From: Blastopirellula marina
GTDB taxonomy: Bacteria > Planctomycetota > Planctomycetia > Pirellulales > Pirellulaceae
Assembly: GCF_002967765.1 (NCBI RefSeq)
Contig: NZ_PUHY01000004.1
Coordinates: forward strand, 434,001 to 498,000
Reading direction: 5' to 3'
DNA length: 64,000 nucleotides
Shown here piece after piece: positions 51,063 to 59,830 of the stretch. The notes beneath the pieces were generated by a model. It saw only the letters and a list, made by a program, of their open reading frames with translations, searched no databases and was not told where the DNA came from. Both the position numbers and the translations under genes were made by a program. Position 1 is the first letter of the stretch, and each line of letters opens with the position of its first letter.

Positions 51063-51092
51063 TTGAATGCTCAGCTTGTTTGGGGCTATAAT
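51063..51092 (+). promoter_or_regulatory. Candidate sigma70 promoter of bpt
   Basis: TTGAAT (51063-51068), 18-bp spacer, perfect TATAAT (51087-51092). Transcription would begin near 51099. This makes the upstream in-frame start codons at 51067 and 51091 unusable and supports translation of bpt from 51160. Confidence 0.65.
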
Positions 51093-51159
51093 GCTTCCTA
51101 TCGGCCGGGCAACGCTGGTTTCGGCTGCGATTGAGAAACCGACATTAAAAAGTGCCTGG

Positions 51160-51870
51160 ATGAGCCAACGCTACGGTTCGAAATTTATCGATGTCGAAGA
51201 GTCCTGCCCCTATTTGCCAGACCGGCTGGCAGTGCTGCCGTTCTATCTAACGGACTTCCGAGCAGATCCTGCTTCGTTCGACGAGGCACTCTCGGAAGGC
51301 GTCCGCCGTTCTGGGATTTTCATCTACCATACCGACTGCCCCGGCTGCAATGCGTGTGAGCCGATTCGAATTCCGGTCGACGACTTTCAGCCACGTCGTC
51401 GACATCGCCGAGTGCTGAAAAAAGGAGAAGCCGAACTCCGAGTCGTGATCGGTGAGCCTGTGGTCGATCGCCAGCGACTCGATCTCTACAACCGTCATAA
51501 AATGGGACGCGGATTGGGAGAACCAGGCTCGGAGATCGATCTGCGGTCGTTGAAAGAGTTTCTTGGAATCACGTGCTGCGATAGCCGTGAGTTTCGTTAT
51601 TACCGCGGTGAAGAACTGGTCGGTGTTGCGATTGCGGATGTTGGCCAAGAAGCCATGTCGGCTGTTTACTGCTATTTCGATTCTAAGTGCGGTGACTTAG
51701 GGATCGGCAATTTTTCTGTCCTCAAACAAATCGAAGCGTGCCGCGAGTGGGGGCTGAAATATCTCTACCTTGGCTTCTACGTCGCTGGCAATGAACACAT
51801 GCGCTACAAAGCGAACTATCTCCCGCACGAACGGCGGATTGATGGTGAGTGGATTCGATTCGATACGTAA
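51160..51870 (+). CDS. bpt: Aspartate/glutamate leucyltransferase (bacterial ATE, Bpt)
   Basis: 236 residues. It adds Leu from Leu-tRNA to N-terminal Asp or Glu of proteins, marking them for the ClpS-ClpAP N-degron route. The ATE_N part has CPYLPDRLAVLPFYL and the Cys motif DCPGCNACEPIRIPVDDF. The ATE_C part has SAVYCYFDSKCGDLGIGNFSVLKQIEACREWGL and YLGFYVAGNEHMRYKANYLPHE. The chosen ATG 51160 fits both the usual family length and the promoter position. The stop overlaps the next start as TAATG, so the downstream membrane protein is translationally coupled. Confidence 0.92.
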   Translation: MSQRYGSKFIDVEESCPYLPDRLAVLPFYLTDFRADPASFDEALSEGVRRSGIFIYHTDCPGCNACEPIRIPVDDFQPRRRHRRVLKKGEAELRVVIGEPVVDRQRLDLYNRHKMGRGLGEPGSEIDLRSLKEFLGITCCDSREFRYYRGEELVGVAIADVGQEAMSAVYCYFDSKCGDLGIGNFSVLKQIEACREWGLKYLYLGFYVAGNEHMRYKANYLPHERRIDGEWIRFDT

Positions 51871-52619
51871 TGAGTGTAAAGAATTCTTTCGACGCAGATA
51901 TTGTGAATTTCGAGGCGGGCAGGAGTCACTCTCCTCATCTCCAACTTAAATACGTGTTTCTCTGGCTCACCCTGTTGTCGGTTTCAATGGGGATATGGAT
52001 CACACTGCTAAGTGTTCATGGAGTCGGTTGGGCTGAAGGAATCGGTTGGTGGTCGATTTGTTTTTATGCCACGAATTCAGTGGTTCTGGGAACCGGGCTG
52101 ACCGGCATCGCCTTGTTGGCCAATTGGAAGTGGCAAGGTATTCGCTACGAGTGGCAGCCAGGTGATGAGATCTTGGTTTACCTAGGGATTTATGAGTTTA
52201 TTCGCATTTGCGCCGTGGCAATTGATCTCGCGATTTCTGACTCGGGAATCACCCGCGATGAAATGACGCAGGATATTTATCGATACATGGCACTAGCGCA
52301 GCATGGTCTTGGCCTATGCCTTTTCTTGATATGGATGATACGACCGAAAACCACACTGCTTTGGCGATTTGGATTTGTAGCGTTGGTTCTTCAGAATCTG
52401 TTCGTCTTATTCGAGGTAATTTTTCCCGGCCTAATTCCTGAGGTGATTCTTGGACCAATACCCACTAGTCTTTTTGTCCATAACCTCACATGGTTTTATG
52501 TGCTGTTGATTGCATTGGTCGATATTGTGCAAGGTTCATCCCGAGGTTGGCTTCATTGGACGGGAGTGGCGACTCTGGTGATGTTTTCATGGCATTGGAT
52601 TTACGCTTTGTCTCTCTGA
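51870..52619 (+). CDS. Hypothetical integral membrane protein coupled to bpt
   Basis: 249 residues with about seven membrane segments (roughly 31-50, 61-82, 94-115, 137-157, 164-186, 197-216, 225-245). No motif of a known transporter or enzyme was recognised. The start ATG overlaps the bpt stop (TAATG), implying translational coupling and possibly a shared role, though gene coupling alone does not prove it. A 138-bp gap without recognised features precedes the next gene. Confidence 0.8.
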   Translation: MSVKNSFDADIVNFEAGRSHSPHLQLKYVFLWLTLLSVSMGIWITLLSVHGVGWAEGIGWWSICFYATNSVVLGTGLTGIALLANWKWQGIRYEWQPGDEILVYLGIYEFIRICAVAIDLAISDSGITRDEMTQDIYRYMALAQHGLGLCLFLIWMIRPKTTLLWRFGFVALVLQNLFVLFEVIFPGLIPEVILGPIPTSLFVHNLTWFYVLLIALVDIVQGSSRGWLHWTGVATLVMFSWHWIYALSL

Positions 52620-52757
52620 CATCGACAGGTCATGCAGATCGCAGATTAGGGGGGAATCGTAGACGGACTCCCGTGCACCTGATTTGAAGTTGCCTGGTAC
52701 AGCAGACTAGAATCAGGGATTCTTCATTGCCCCCTCCTTCCTCAGAATGCTCGCCTC

Positions 52758-54830
52758 ATGAATTCTACTCGCCGTTGCTGCGCCGCCCTCTTTTTACTAG
52801 CTGTTTGCTTGCTTCCACAACGTACTGTGCTGGCCGATACGAAGTCGGCGGACGTGGTCGTGTATGGAGCGACTCCAGGAGGGTTTTGCGCGGCCATTGC
52901 CGCAGCTCGGGAAGGTGTGTCGGTGATCTTGCTGGAGCCGACCAGTCATGTCGGTGGCGTAAATACGGGCGGGCTCAGCTTCAGCGATTCCAATCAAACA
53001 GTACGCTCGACCGTAATGGGACTGTTTGACGAATGGCATCGTCGGATCGCAGCCGACTATCGATCGCGAGGCGTGAAGCTGCCCTACGATGTCCGTGTCA
53101 AAGATAACTCCGTCTGGACCTACGAGCCGCACGTCGCGATGCGAGTCACGTCGGCCATGCTCAAGGAAGCTGGCGTTGAGGTAAGAACCAACTGCGAATT
53201 CACAAGAGTCAAAAAGCAGGATGCAACCATTGTCGAGATCGAAACAACGACGGGAACGTTTCAAGGGAAGACCTTTGTCGACGCAACCTACGAAGGTGAC
53301 TTATTGGCCGCCGCAGATGTCTCATGGACAATTGGACGCGAAGGGCAAGCGGCATTCGGCGAATCATTAGCAGGCAAGCGTTATCCCAAAGGAAAGATGA
53401 AAATCTCTGGTTTCGATGATCAAGGGAAGTTGTTGCCACTGGTCACCACCGCCGATCCCGGGGACGAGCATGCCGGAGACGATCGGGTGATGGTTTACAG
53501 TTTTCGTCTTTGCCTGACCAGCGATCCGGCCAACCGCGTTCCCTTCCCGAAGCCAGACAATTACGACCCGGCACGGTTCGAAGCGGTACGACGATATGCC
53601 AAATCAGGCGGTAAGAGTTTCGGGATCGACCTCTATCCGCTCCCCGGCAACAAATTCGATGGAAATAATTCGATCGGCGGGCAATTCTCGCTCGGACTGG
53701 TCGGGGCCTGCAATGGTTGGAGTGAAGGAGACGCTCAAGAACGGGCTGAGATCTTCGAAGCACATCGACAGTACACAATCGAGTTCTATCACTTCCTAAC
53801 CACCGATCCGTCGGTCCCTCAAGCGACGCGAGAAAAGTACGCGGCTTTGGGGCTTTGCCGCGACGAATTCACCGAAACGAATCACTGGCCGCCGCAACTT
53901 TATGTGCGAGAGGGTCGCCGAATGCAGGGAATGCACGTGGTGAGTCAGGATGACATTCTTAAGAATCCAGAGAAGGAAGACCCGATTGCGGTCTCGTCGT
54001 TCCCAATCGATTCACACGACTGCCAGCGGGTCGCATTTGAAGACGGAACCGTTGCGGATGAAGGAACTATCTTTCCCGTCCGAATGCCTGGTCGTCGGCA
54101 CGGTTTTCCCTATCACATTCCGTATCGATCGATCGTCCCTAAGAAAGGCGACTGTGACAATCTGCTCGTTCCCGTAGCCATGTCCTGTACGCATGTGGGG
54201 ATCTCATCGATTCGGGTGGAACCGACCTGGATGATCATCGGACAAAGTGCTGGCATCGCGGCGGCACTTGCGGCCAAGGAAGGAGTCAAGGTTCAGGACT
54301 TACCGTACCCGCTACTCAAAAAGCAATTGCTTGAGCAAGGACAAGTGCTTGAGTTGCCAACGCTGGCCAGTTTACCTCAGCCATCGGCGGTGGTTGGCAT
54401 TCCTAAGAAGTCGCTCCCAGGGATCATCCTTGACGATACCGATGCGAAGCTAAGCGGCGATTGGTCTCGCTCGACGAACTTCAAGCCGCACATCGAGCAG
54501 GGCTATCTTCACGATGAGGCCTCTGGAAGTGGGGAATCGATTGCGAAATTCGAGGTGACGGTGTCCAAATCGGGGAAGTACTACGTGATGATGGCTTACT
54601 CGGCTCATCCTACCCGAGCTAAAAGCGTCCCGGTTGAAATTCAAAATGACGGAAAAAAGGTGAAGTGGTTGGTAGATCAAACGAAACCACTTCCGACCAG
54701 CAATCCGTTTCGCCAGATTGGCGAGGTCGAGTTGTCAGCCGATAGCAGAACGGTAATCACGATCCGAAACGAGGACACCGACGGTTTCGTGATCCTGGAT
54801 GCATTGCAGCTTTTGCCAGTGCTGCCTTAG
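52758..54830 (+). CDS. Exported FAD-dependent oxidoreductase with golvesin-like C-terminal domain
   Basis: 690 residues. A signal peptide (about 1-26, ending TVLA) is followed by an FAD-binding Rossmann fold (ADVVVYGATPGGFCAAIAAAREGVSVILLEP, about 31-61) and the HVGGVNTGGLSFSD loop, typical of FAD_oxidored (PF12831-like) enzymes often annotated as xanthan lyase. GQSAGIAAALAAKEG closes the FAD domain. Residues about 550-690 form a beta domain ending DTDGFVILDALQLLP, as in golvesin or xanthan-lyase C-terminal domains. A role in polysaccharide processing outside the cytoplasm is plausible; the actual reaction is unknown. Single gene. Confidence 0.85.
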   Translation: MNSTRRCCAALFLLAVCLLPQRTVLADTKSADVVVYGATPGGFCAAIAAAREGVSVILLEPTSHVGGVNTGGLSFSDSNQTVRSTVMGLFDEWHRRIAADYRSRGVKLPYDVRVKDNSVWTYEPHVAMRVTSAMLKEAGVEVRTNCEFTRVKKQDATIVEIETTTGTFQGKTFVDATYEGDLLAAADVSWTIGREGQAAFGESLAGKRYPKGKMKISGFDDQGKLLPLVTTADPGDEHAGDDRVMVYSFRLCLTSDPANRVPFPKPDNYDPARFEAVRRYAKSGGKSFGIDLYPLPGNKFDGNNSIGGQFSLGLVGACNGWSEGDAQERAEIFEAHRQYTIEFYHFLTTDPSVPQATREKYAALGLCRDEFTETNHWPPQLYVREGRRMQGMHVVSQDDILKNPEKEDPIAVSSFPIDSHDCQRVAFEDGTVADEGTIFPVRMPGRRHGFPYHIPYRSIVPKKGDCDNLLVPVAMSCTHVGISSIRVEPTWMIIGQSAGIAAALAAKEGVKVQDLPYPLLKKQLLEQGQVLELPTLASLPQPSAVVGIPKKSLPGIILDDTDAKLSGDWSRSTNFKPHIEQGYLHDEASGSGESIAKFEVTVSKSGKYYVMMAYSAHPTRAKSVPVEIQNDGKKVKWLVDQTKPLPTSNPFRQIGEVELSADSRTVITIRNEDTDGFVILDALQLLPVLP

Positions 54831-55040
54831 CAGTTGGCAGTATCGCTAGCGTTCTGAATCGGCCGAACCGAAGAGTTTTTCGATGCGTATCCCTAGGCAT
54901 CGTAACTCTAGGGCGATATTCGTCTTGCCAGGAGCAGTGCGTTTCAGTATTTCTCCACATTGCGTCCCAAGGCTTCGCGCCGAGGCACGCTTTTGGTGGG
55001 CATGGAAGCCAGCCAGCTTGTTGATATAGGGATTCAGCGA

Positions 55041-56663
55041 ATGCAGTGGACTTGCCACGGGCTAAGGAAAGCCTTCGTTTCAACCGCCTTGCTATGCCTA
55101 GGCTTCGTCGCATCTTCGACGTTGGCACAGGATATCGTGCCTCCGTTGAACGACCCAACTTCCGTCCCGCGACCGGTTCCAACTCGGCCTGTGGTGACAG
55201 GAATCCGACTGCTCGGAAACACACAAACCGACGAAACTCGCGTCCGTTCGATGATTAAGACGCGCGTTGGACGTGAGTTCGACGCGGAAGTCATCCAGTC
55301 GGACGTCCGCCGTCTCGCCGCCTCGGGGCTCTTTCGTGATGTGCAGATTCTGACCGACGATTCAGCGGAAGGGATCTATGTCACCTTTCAACTGGAAGAA
55401 CGCCCGCGAATTGCTTACATCAAGTTTCTCGGCAACGAATCGGTACGCGATAAAACGCTGCTGAAGAAGTCGGAGATGAAGATGGACGGCACGCTGAATA
55501 AATACGTCATTGAAGAAGCCCGTTTAAAGCTAGAGGACTACTACCATACCCGCGGCCATGGTAAGGCCACCGTTAGCGTGGTGGAAGGTTTGAAGGCAGA
55601 GGACAAAGGCGTGGTCTTTATGATCCACGAAGGCCCTCTGGCCCGCGTTGGCAGCACTTCGTTTGTTGGAAACTCGATTGCTACTTCCGCTCGCTTGAAG
55701 ACACAGATCAGCACCAAGCCGGGCTGGTTTTATGTCTTTCAAGGAGAGCTGGATAAGTCGAAGCTTGAGCAAGATGTTGACACGTTGACCTCGTACTATC
55801 GATCCCTTGGATTCTTCAAAGCTCAAGTCAATCGCATCTTGGAATATAGCGAAAACGGCAAGTGGGCTAACGTGACCTTTGTCATTGATGAAGGTCCGCG
55901 TTATGAAGTCCGCAACATTTCGTTTATTGGGCAGACTCGCTTTTCCCAAGAGCAGCTTGCCAGCCAGCTGAAAATGAGCCAGGGTGAATACTTCGATCAA
56001 AAAAAGATGACCGCCGACCGAGCTGCGATCTCCGACTTGTACGGTTCGCAAGGTTACATCCACGCTGACATTAAAGCCGAGCCTCGCTTCCTGGAAGAAC
56101 CAGGAACACTCGACTTGGTGTACGACATCCGGGAAGGGGATCAGTACCGTGTGGGCAACATTAACGTCGAAATTAACGGCGACATGCCGCACACCAAGCA
56201 AGCCGTGATTTTGAATCGCCTGTCGCTTCAGCCAGGTGACATTATCGATATCACGAAGATCCGTGACGATGAACGGCGTATTAAAGCCTCGCAGTTGTTT
56301 GTCAACGAACCTCATCGAGGCGTGACGCCAACCATCACGGTCGCGCCGCCCGAGTTGAGCGAGGTGGAATCAATCGCTTCTCGCAACGGCGATGGTACTT
56401 ATCGCGGTCAGAGTCCAAGACCGAACTACGAGCCACGGTTCTACCCAATGGGACAGCCGCAGGCACAGCCGGTGCAGTACCAGCAGCCACAAAACCCGAC
56501 CCAGCAATATCAAGCGATGCCGCCGCAAGGCCAGCAGCCTCATTATCAGGCTCCGCCTCAAGCACCAGCGAGCCGATATTCGCATCCCGTTTATCATCAG
56601 CCGGTCTCAACGCAGCCAACTGCCTGGCCGACATCGCGATATTCATCCGTGCCTAACAACTAA
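55041..56663 (+). CDS. BamA part 1: five POTRA domains with Pro/Gln-rich C-terminal tail, no barrel
   Basis: 540 residues from ATG 55041; the frame is open further upstream, but this start opens a signal peptide (about 1-30, ending STLAQ). Five POTRA domains follow at about 50-121, 122-199, 200-286, 287-366 and 367-437, each with the beta-alpha-alpha-beta pattern and the characteristic FLGN, FVGN or FIGQ turn near its start. The remaining 100 residues are Pro/Gln/Tyr-rich with no barrel. In ordinary BamA the fifth POTRA leads directly into the membrane barrel; here the barrel is encoded by the next gene, 59 bp on and in a different frame. Likely periplasmic, part of the outer-membrane assembly machine. 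Confidence 0.9.
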   Translation: MQWTCHGLRKAFVSTALLCLGFVASSTLAQDIVPPLNDPTSVPRPVPTRPVVTGIRLLGNTQTDETRVRSMIKTRVGREFDAEVIQSDVRRLAASGLFRDVQILTDDSAEGIYVTFQLEERPRIAYIKFLGNESVRDKTLLKKSEMKMDGTLNKYVIEEARLKLEDYYHTRGHGKATVSVVEGLKAEDKGVVFMIHEGPLARVGSTSFVGNSIATSARLKTQISTKPGWFYVFQGELDKSKLEQDVDTLTSYYRSLGFFKAQVNRILEYSENGKWANVTFVIDEGPRYEVRNISFIGQTRFSQEQLASQLKMSQGEYFDQKKMTADRAAISDLYGSQGYIHADIKAEPRFLEEPGTLDLVYDIREGDQYRVGNINVEINGDMPHTKQAVILNRLSLQPGDIIDITKIRDDERRIKASQLFVNEPHRGVTPTITVAPPELSEVESIASRNGDGTYRGQSPRPNYEPRFYPMGQPQAQPVQYQQPQNPTQQYQAMPPQGQQPHYQAPPQAPASRYSHPVYHQPVSTQPTAWPTSRYSSVPNN

Positions 56664-56722
56664 GAAGCCTGACTCAGCTCGATTTCCCCCCCGAGCCGTA
56701 TCGACGAAAGAGGACACATTAG

Positions 56723-58438
56723 GTGGACAGAAGCGGACAACTGCTGAAGATTACCATCGCTCTTGGTTTCGCCGCCATGGTGTGCACTGGATGGAAGACT
56801 GCCCTCGCTCAAAACTGGGGCCAAACCAGCCAAGCTGCACAGACGCAATGGAACAATCAGGCACCGACCAATCAGGCTTACCCGAACGGCGCCCAGTACC
56901 AACAGGGTTACAGTCGCCCCATGCAGGCGACTTCGCCAGGTAATCCGAATCAGTATCGAACTGGAATGCAGGCTTCCGGAGCACCTATTCCACCGAACAA
57001 CGCCTATCAGCCGCAACAAGGCTATCCCCAGCAGCCGGTTCAACAGGTTCAATATGCCCAGCCGGTTCCGCCGCCGCAGCCGACGCCCCAGTACAATTCG
57101 CAGCCCACGCAGCAGTATGCTCAGCCTCAGGCCGAGTATGTACCGCAGTCGGAGGTTCAATATCAGACTTATCCGCAAACCGATGGCTATGGTCGACCGC
57201 TGGTAAACAGTTTCACCGCGCCGCCGGTTCCGAATTATCCGCCTGGGTACGTACCGCCACCTGGAATGGATAACACAGGTCGCCCAATGGGTGGTGCTCC
57301 GATTTTTAATCCACCGCTTGGTCCCGATGCGTTCATCACGCCGAATCCTTACATGGATCCCGCACGTACGGCCGATCTGACGATTCGTGCTGAAGAAGCC
57401 CAAACCGGACGTTTCCAGTTTGGTGTGGGTGTGAATTCGGATGCAGGTGTCACCGGTTCGGTGGTGATCGATGAACGAAACTTCGACTGGAAACGCTTTC
57501 CGACTAGTCCGGATGATATTTGGAATGGTCGGGCTTGGCGTGGGGCAGGGCAGGGGTTCCGAATTGAGGCAATGCCCGGTACCCAAGTGCAGCGTTACAT
57601 GGCGAGCTTCAGCGATCCGTACTTGTTCAACACTCGCGTCAGCATGAACCTGAGTGCCTATCTATTCAATCGAATCTATCGTGACTGGGACGAACAACGC
57701 ATTGGTGGACGAGTCGGACTTGGGTATCGACTGACGCCTGACCTTTCGACTTCGGTCAGCTTACGAATGGAAGATGTCGACGTTTACGACCCGCGTGTGA
57801 ATGGTGTGGCTCAACTCGATAGCGTCATCGGTAGCAACGATCTATACACTGGAAGTTGGAGCATCGTGCATGATACACGTGACGTTGCGTTTGCTCCGAC
57901 GGAAGGTCACATGTTCCAGATCAATCTCGAGCAAGCTTTTGGTCAGTACAGCTACTCGCGAGCAGAAGTAGACTTCCGACAGTACTTCCTCTTGGCAGAG
58001 CGTCCGGACGGTTCCGGTCGACACACGTTGGGTTTTTCGGCCAAGGCGGGTTTCTCGGGCAAAGACACCCCGATCTTCGAGAACTTCTTCGCAGGTGGTT
58101 TCTCGACGTTGCGTGGTTTCCGCTTCCGTCGTACCGGTCCGATCGAGAACGACGTTTACACCGGTGGTCCATTTCGTGTGCTAGGATCGGTTGAGTACAT
58201 GTTCCCGATCACGGCTGATGACATGGTTAAGGGTGTGATATTCACGGACGTCGGTACCGTGGAAGAGTCGACGAAGATTGTCTGGGAAGACTTCGATGTC
58301 TCACCTGGTTTCGGTCTGCGAATTTCGGTTCCTGCATTGGGACAAGCTCCGATCGCGCTCGACTTCGCTTTCCCTGTCAATCACGCCGATACGGATGAAA
58401 CCCAAGTCTTCAGCTTCTTCGTAGGTGCTGCTCGCTAG
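56723..58438 (+). CDS. BamA part 2: Pro/Gln-rich head plus Omp85 beta-barrel, no POTRA
   Basis: 571 residues, GTG start with AAGAGGA 8 nt upstream. It has its own signal peptide (about 1-30, ending TALAQ), so it is exported separately. Residues about 31-215 are low-complexity Gln/Pro/Tyr/Asn. Residues about 220-571 are an Omp85-type barrel: repeated strand patterns (FQFGVGVNSDAGVTGSVVIDERNF, SMNLSAYLFNR, GGRVGLGYRL), the lid-loop motif LRGF at 463-466 and the GSVEYMFPI and DVGTV strand block near the end. The protein ends FFVGAAR, not in the aromatic residue typical of proteobacterial barrels. It should insert outer-membrane proteins together with the POTRA protein. Confidence 0.9.
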   Translation: MDRSGQLLKITIALGFAAMVCTGWKTALAQNWGQTSQAAQTQWNNQAPTNQAYPNGAQYQQGYSRPMQATSPGNPNQYRTGMQASGAPIPPNNAYQPQQGYPQQPVQQVQYAQPVPPPQPTPQYNSQPTQQYAQPQAEYVPQSEVQYQTYPQTDGYGRPLVNSFTAPPVPNYPPGYVPPPGMDNTGRPMGGAPIFNPPLGPDAFITPNPYMDPARTADLTIRAEEAQTGRFQFGVGVNSDAGVTGSVVIDERNFDWKRFPTSPDDIWNGRAWRGAGQGFRIEAMPGTQVQRYMASFSDPYLFNTRVSMNLSAYLFNRIYRDWDEQRIGGRVGLGYRLTPDLSTSVSLRMEDVDVYDPRVNGVAQLDSVIGSNDLYTGSWSIVHDTRDVAFAPTEGHMFQINLEQAFGQYSYSRAEVDFRQYFLLAERPDGSGRHTLGFSAKAGFSGKDTPIFENFFAGGFSTLRGFRFRRTGPIENDVYTGGPFRVLGSVEYMFPITADDMVKGVIFTDVGTVEESTKIVWEDFDVSPGFGLRISVPALGQAPIALDFAFPVNHADTDETQVFSFFVGAAR

Positions 58439-58443
58439 TTCGC

Positions 58444-58686
58444 TTAACGGAACGTCCAGTCAATGAACGAGGGTTTATAGTAACCCTTGTCCCAGGTTCC
58501 TTTGCAATGGGTTTGGGTGACACCAAACCAGCCGTAGGCATACGGCTTTTTGGGGCGAGGAACCATTACCGATTGTGTAGGATCGATCGGCGCGATAATC
58601 CAGTACTGCTCTGGTCCAGCTGCTTCTGCGGAAGCCGCGTAGTTGGACCCAATAAGAATGATGATGGCGAGCAGCAAGATTCGCAT
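58444..58686 (-). CDS. Small secreted protein of unknown function
   Basis: 80 residues from the Met opening a signal peptide (MRILLLAIIILIGSNYAASAEA); the mature part is about 55 residues, rich in Tyr, Trp and Pro, with a single Cys. The frame is open 14 codons further upstream. The gene faces the BamA barrel gene with 5 bp between stops, so it is not in that operon. No family recognised; short length but a clean signal peptide makes it likely real. Confidence 0.7.
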   Translation of the reverse strand: MRILLLAIIILIGSNYAASAEAAGPEQYWIIAPIDPTQSVMVPRPKKPYAYGWFGVTQTHCKGTWDKGYYKPSFIDWTFR

Positions 58687-58858
58687 GGGAAAAGTACCTC
58701 GCGAGAAATCGGAAAAGTCATTCGACATTTCTGTTTTCGGTCAATCGAGGGTGACAGCACCTAGGTAACTTTGCTGAGTGTGCGGCTTATGCTGGTAATC
58801 CCGGTTAAGCTTTGACGGTTGTCAAAGATGCGAAGAGCTTTTACCCGACGTACATACG

Positions 58859-59722
58859 CTAGCCTTCGAGCTCGGTTCCCAATTCGTAGATCTCTTCAGC
58901 GTTCAGGACCAAGTCATTCTGCTGAAACAGACGCTCAATCGCGGCGCGGTGGATCGCCATTTTGGTTCCACCAACCCCGATCGCTCCGTAACAGATTTGG
59001 CCATCCTTTTCGACTGCTTTTTCGAACGAATCGACTCCTTCCAAGCCAACCGGCGGGACCGCGTTGAGGTCGATCGCAACTTTCAGATCTTGTGCGTTTT
59101 GTCGAATCGCTTGAGGGACGAGCGTGACCCCGGCTGCCCCCGCGGCAATCAATAGTTGAACGCCCTGGAGAGCGGCTTCGACGGAGGTGGGATCACTGGC
59201 TGCAACCGGCTGGGGACCTTCCATCTGCAGGTCTTCCGCGATCTGCTGGCAAGCCTTCTGAGCCTTGTCCAGCGAGCGAGAGGCGAGCCGAACGCTTGCT
59301 CCTGCCCGAATTAGCAGTCGCGCTGCTCGTTGTCCGACGGGGCCGGTTCCACCGAGAACAAGTGCCTGAGTTGCTTTCAGGTCCAAGTGCCGACCACCGC
59401 AGATAACCGCTGCGGCCGCCGTGGTGTTGGCTCCATTGCCATCCATCATCACCGAGACACGCATTGGGCCAAAGAAGGTCTTCTTAACTGCGTTAAGGAG
59501 TTCTTCGGCAGCATCTACGTTCGAACCGCCAACATAGATTGCCGAATGCTTCAACTTGCTCGGAGCGCGGGTGAAAATCAGGCCATGAACTAGCCCTTCG
59601 ACTTGATCGGTCGTCACGCCACCATGGCGAAACATGACGTCAGCACCAGAGTCGATGGCAACCACAGAATCGAAGGTGCTTGGTTGGGTATCGGTATCGA
59701 GTTGCAGAAGAAGGTTCTTCAT
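58859..59722 (-). CDS. mtdC: Methylene-tetrahydromethanopterin dehydrogenase (MtdC/MtdB family)
   Basis: 287 residues from the Met of MKNLLLQLDTDTQPSTFD. It oxidises methylene-H4MPT to methenyl-H4MPT with NAD(P) in the formaldehyde oxidation route. N-terminal DSVVAIDSGADV and GLVHGLIFTRAPSKLKHSAIYVGGSNVDAAE match MtdB-like enzymes, and the Rossmann motif VLGGTGPVGQRAARLLIRAGA binds the cofactor. Planctomycete enzymes of this family have been named MtdC; MtdB is the alternative name, and which cofactor is preferred cannot be told here. fae lies upstream on the same strand, separated by a terminator. Confidence 0.88.
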   Translation of the reverse strand: MKNLLLQLDTDTQPSTFDSVVAIDSGADVMFRHGGVTTDQVEGLVHGLIFTRAPSKLKHSAIYVGGSNVDAAEELLNAVKKTFFGPMRVSVMMDGNGANTTAAAAVICGGRHLDLKATQALVLGGTGPVGQRAARLLIRAGASVRLASRSLDKAQKACQQIAEDLQMEGPQPVAASDPTSVEAALQGVQLLIAAGAAGVTLVPQAIRQNAQDLKVAIDLNAVPPVGLEGVDSFEKAVEKDGQICYGAIGVGGTKMAIHRAAIERLFQQNDLVLNAEEIYELGTELEG

Positions 59723-59762
59723 GGCTGTGTACTCGGTAACAAGCGGCGCGGATGAAGATACG

Positions 59763-59800
59763 AAAAATCCCGCGGGGTTGATAAGCAACCACGCGGGATT
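59763..59800 (-). terminator. Terminator of fae
   Basis: A stem of about 14 bp with one mismatch (AATCCCGCG..GGTTG with CAACC..CGCGGGATT) and a 5-nt loop, 30 bp past the fae stop. On the minus strand it runs into a T-tract. It separates fae from mtdC. Confidence 0.85.
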
Positions 59801-59830
59801 CGAGATTTCAAATCGAAAGCAAAGGCTGCC

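Noticed and set aside
55530-56315. 261-codon open frame opposite the POTRA gene
   Set aside because: Antisense shadow of strongly recognisable POTRA domains; no start signal or known motif.
56600-56730. Frameshift splitting a single bamA
   Set aside because: The second frame has its own ribosome-binding site and signal peptide, and both sides have long low-complexity tails, which argues for two real genes.
56660-57586. 308-codon open frame on the minus strand opposite the barrel gene's low-complexity head
   Set aside because: It mirrors the Gln/Pro-rich coding repeats (giving Arg/Leu-rich nonsense), has no family resemblance, and lies opposite a well-supported gene.
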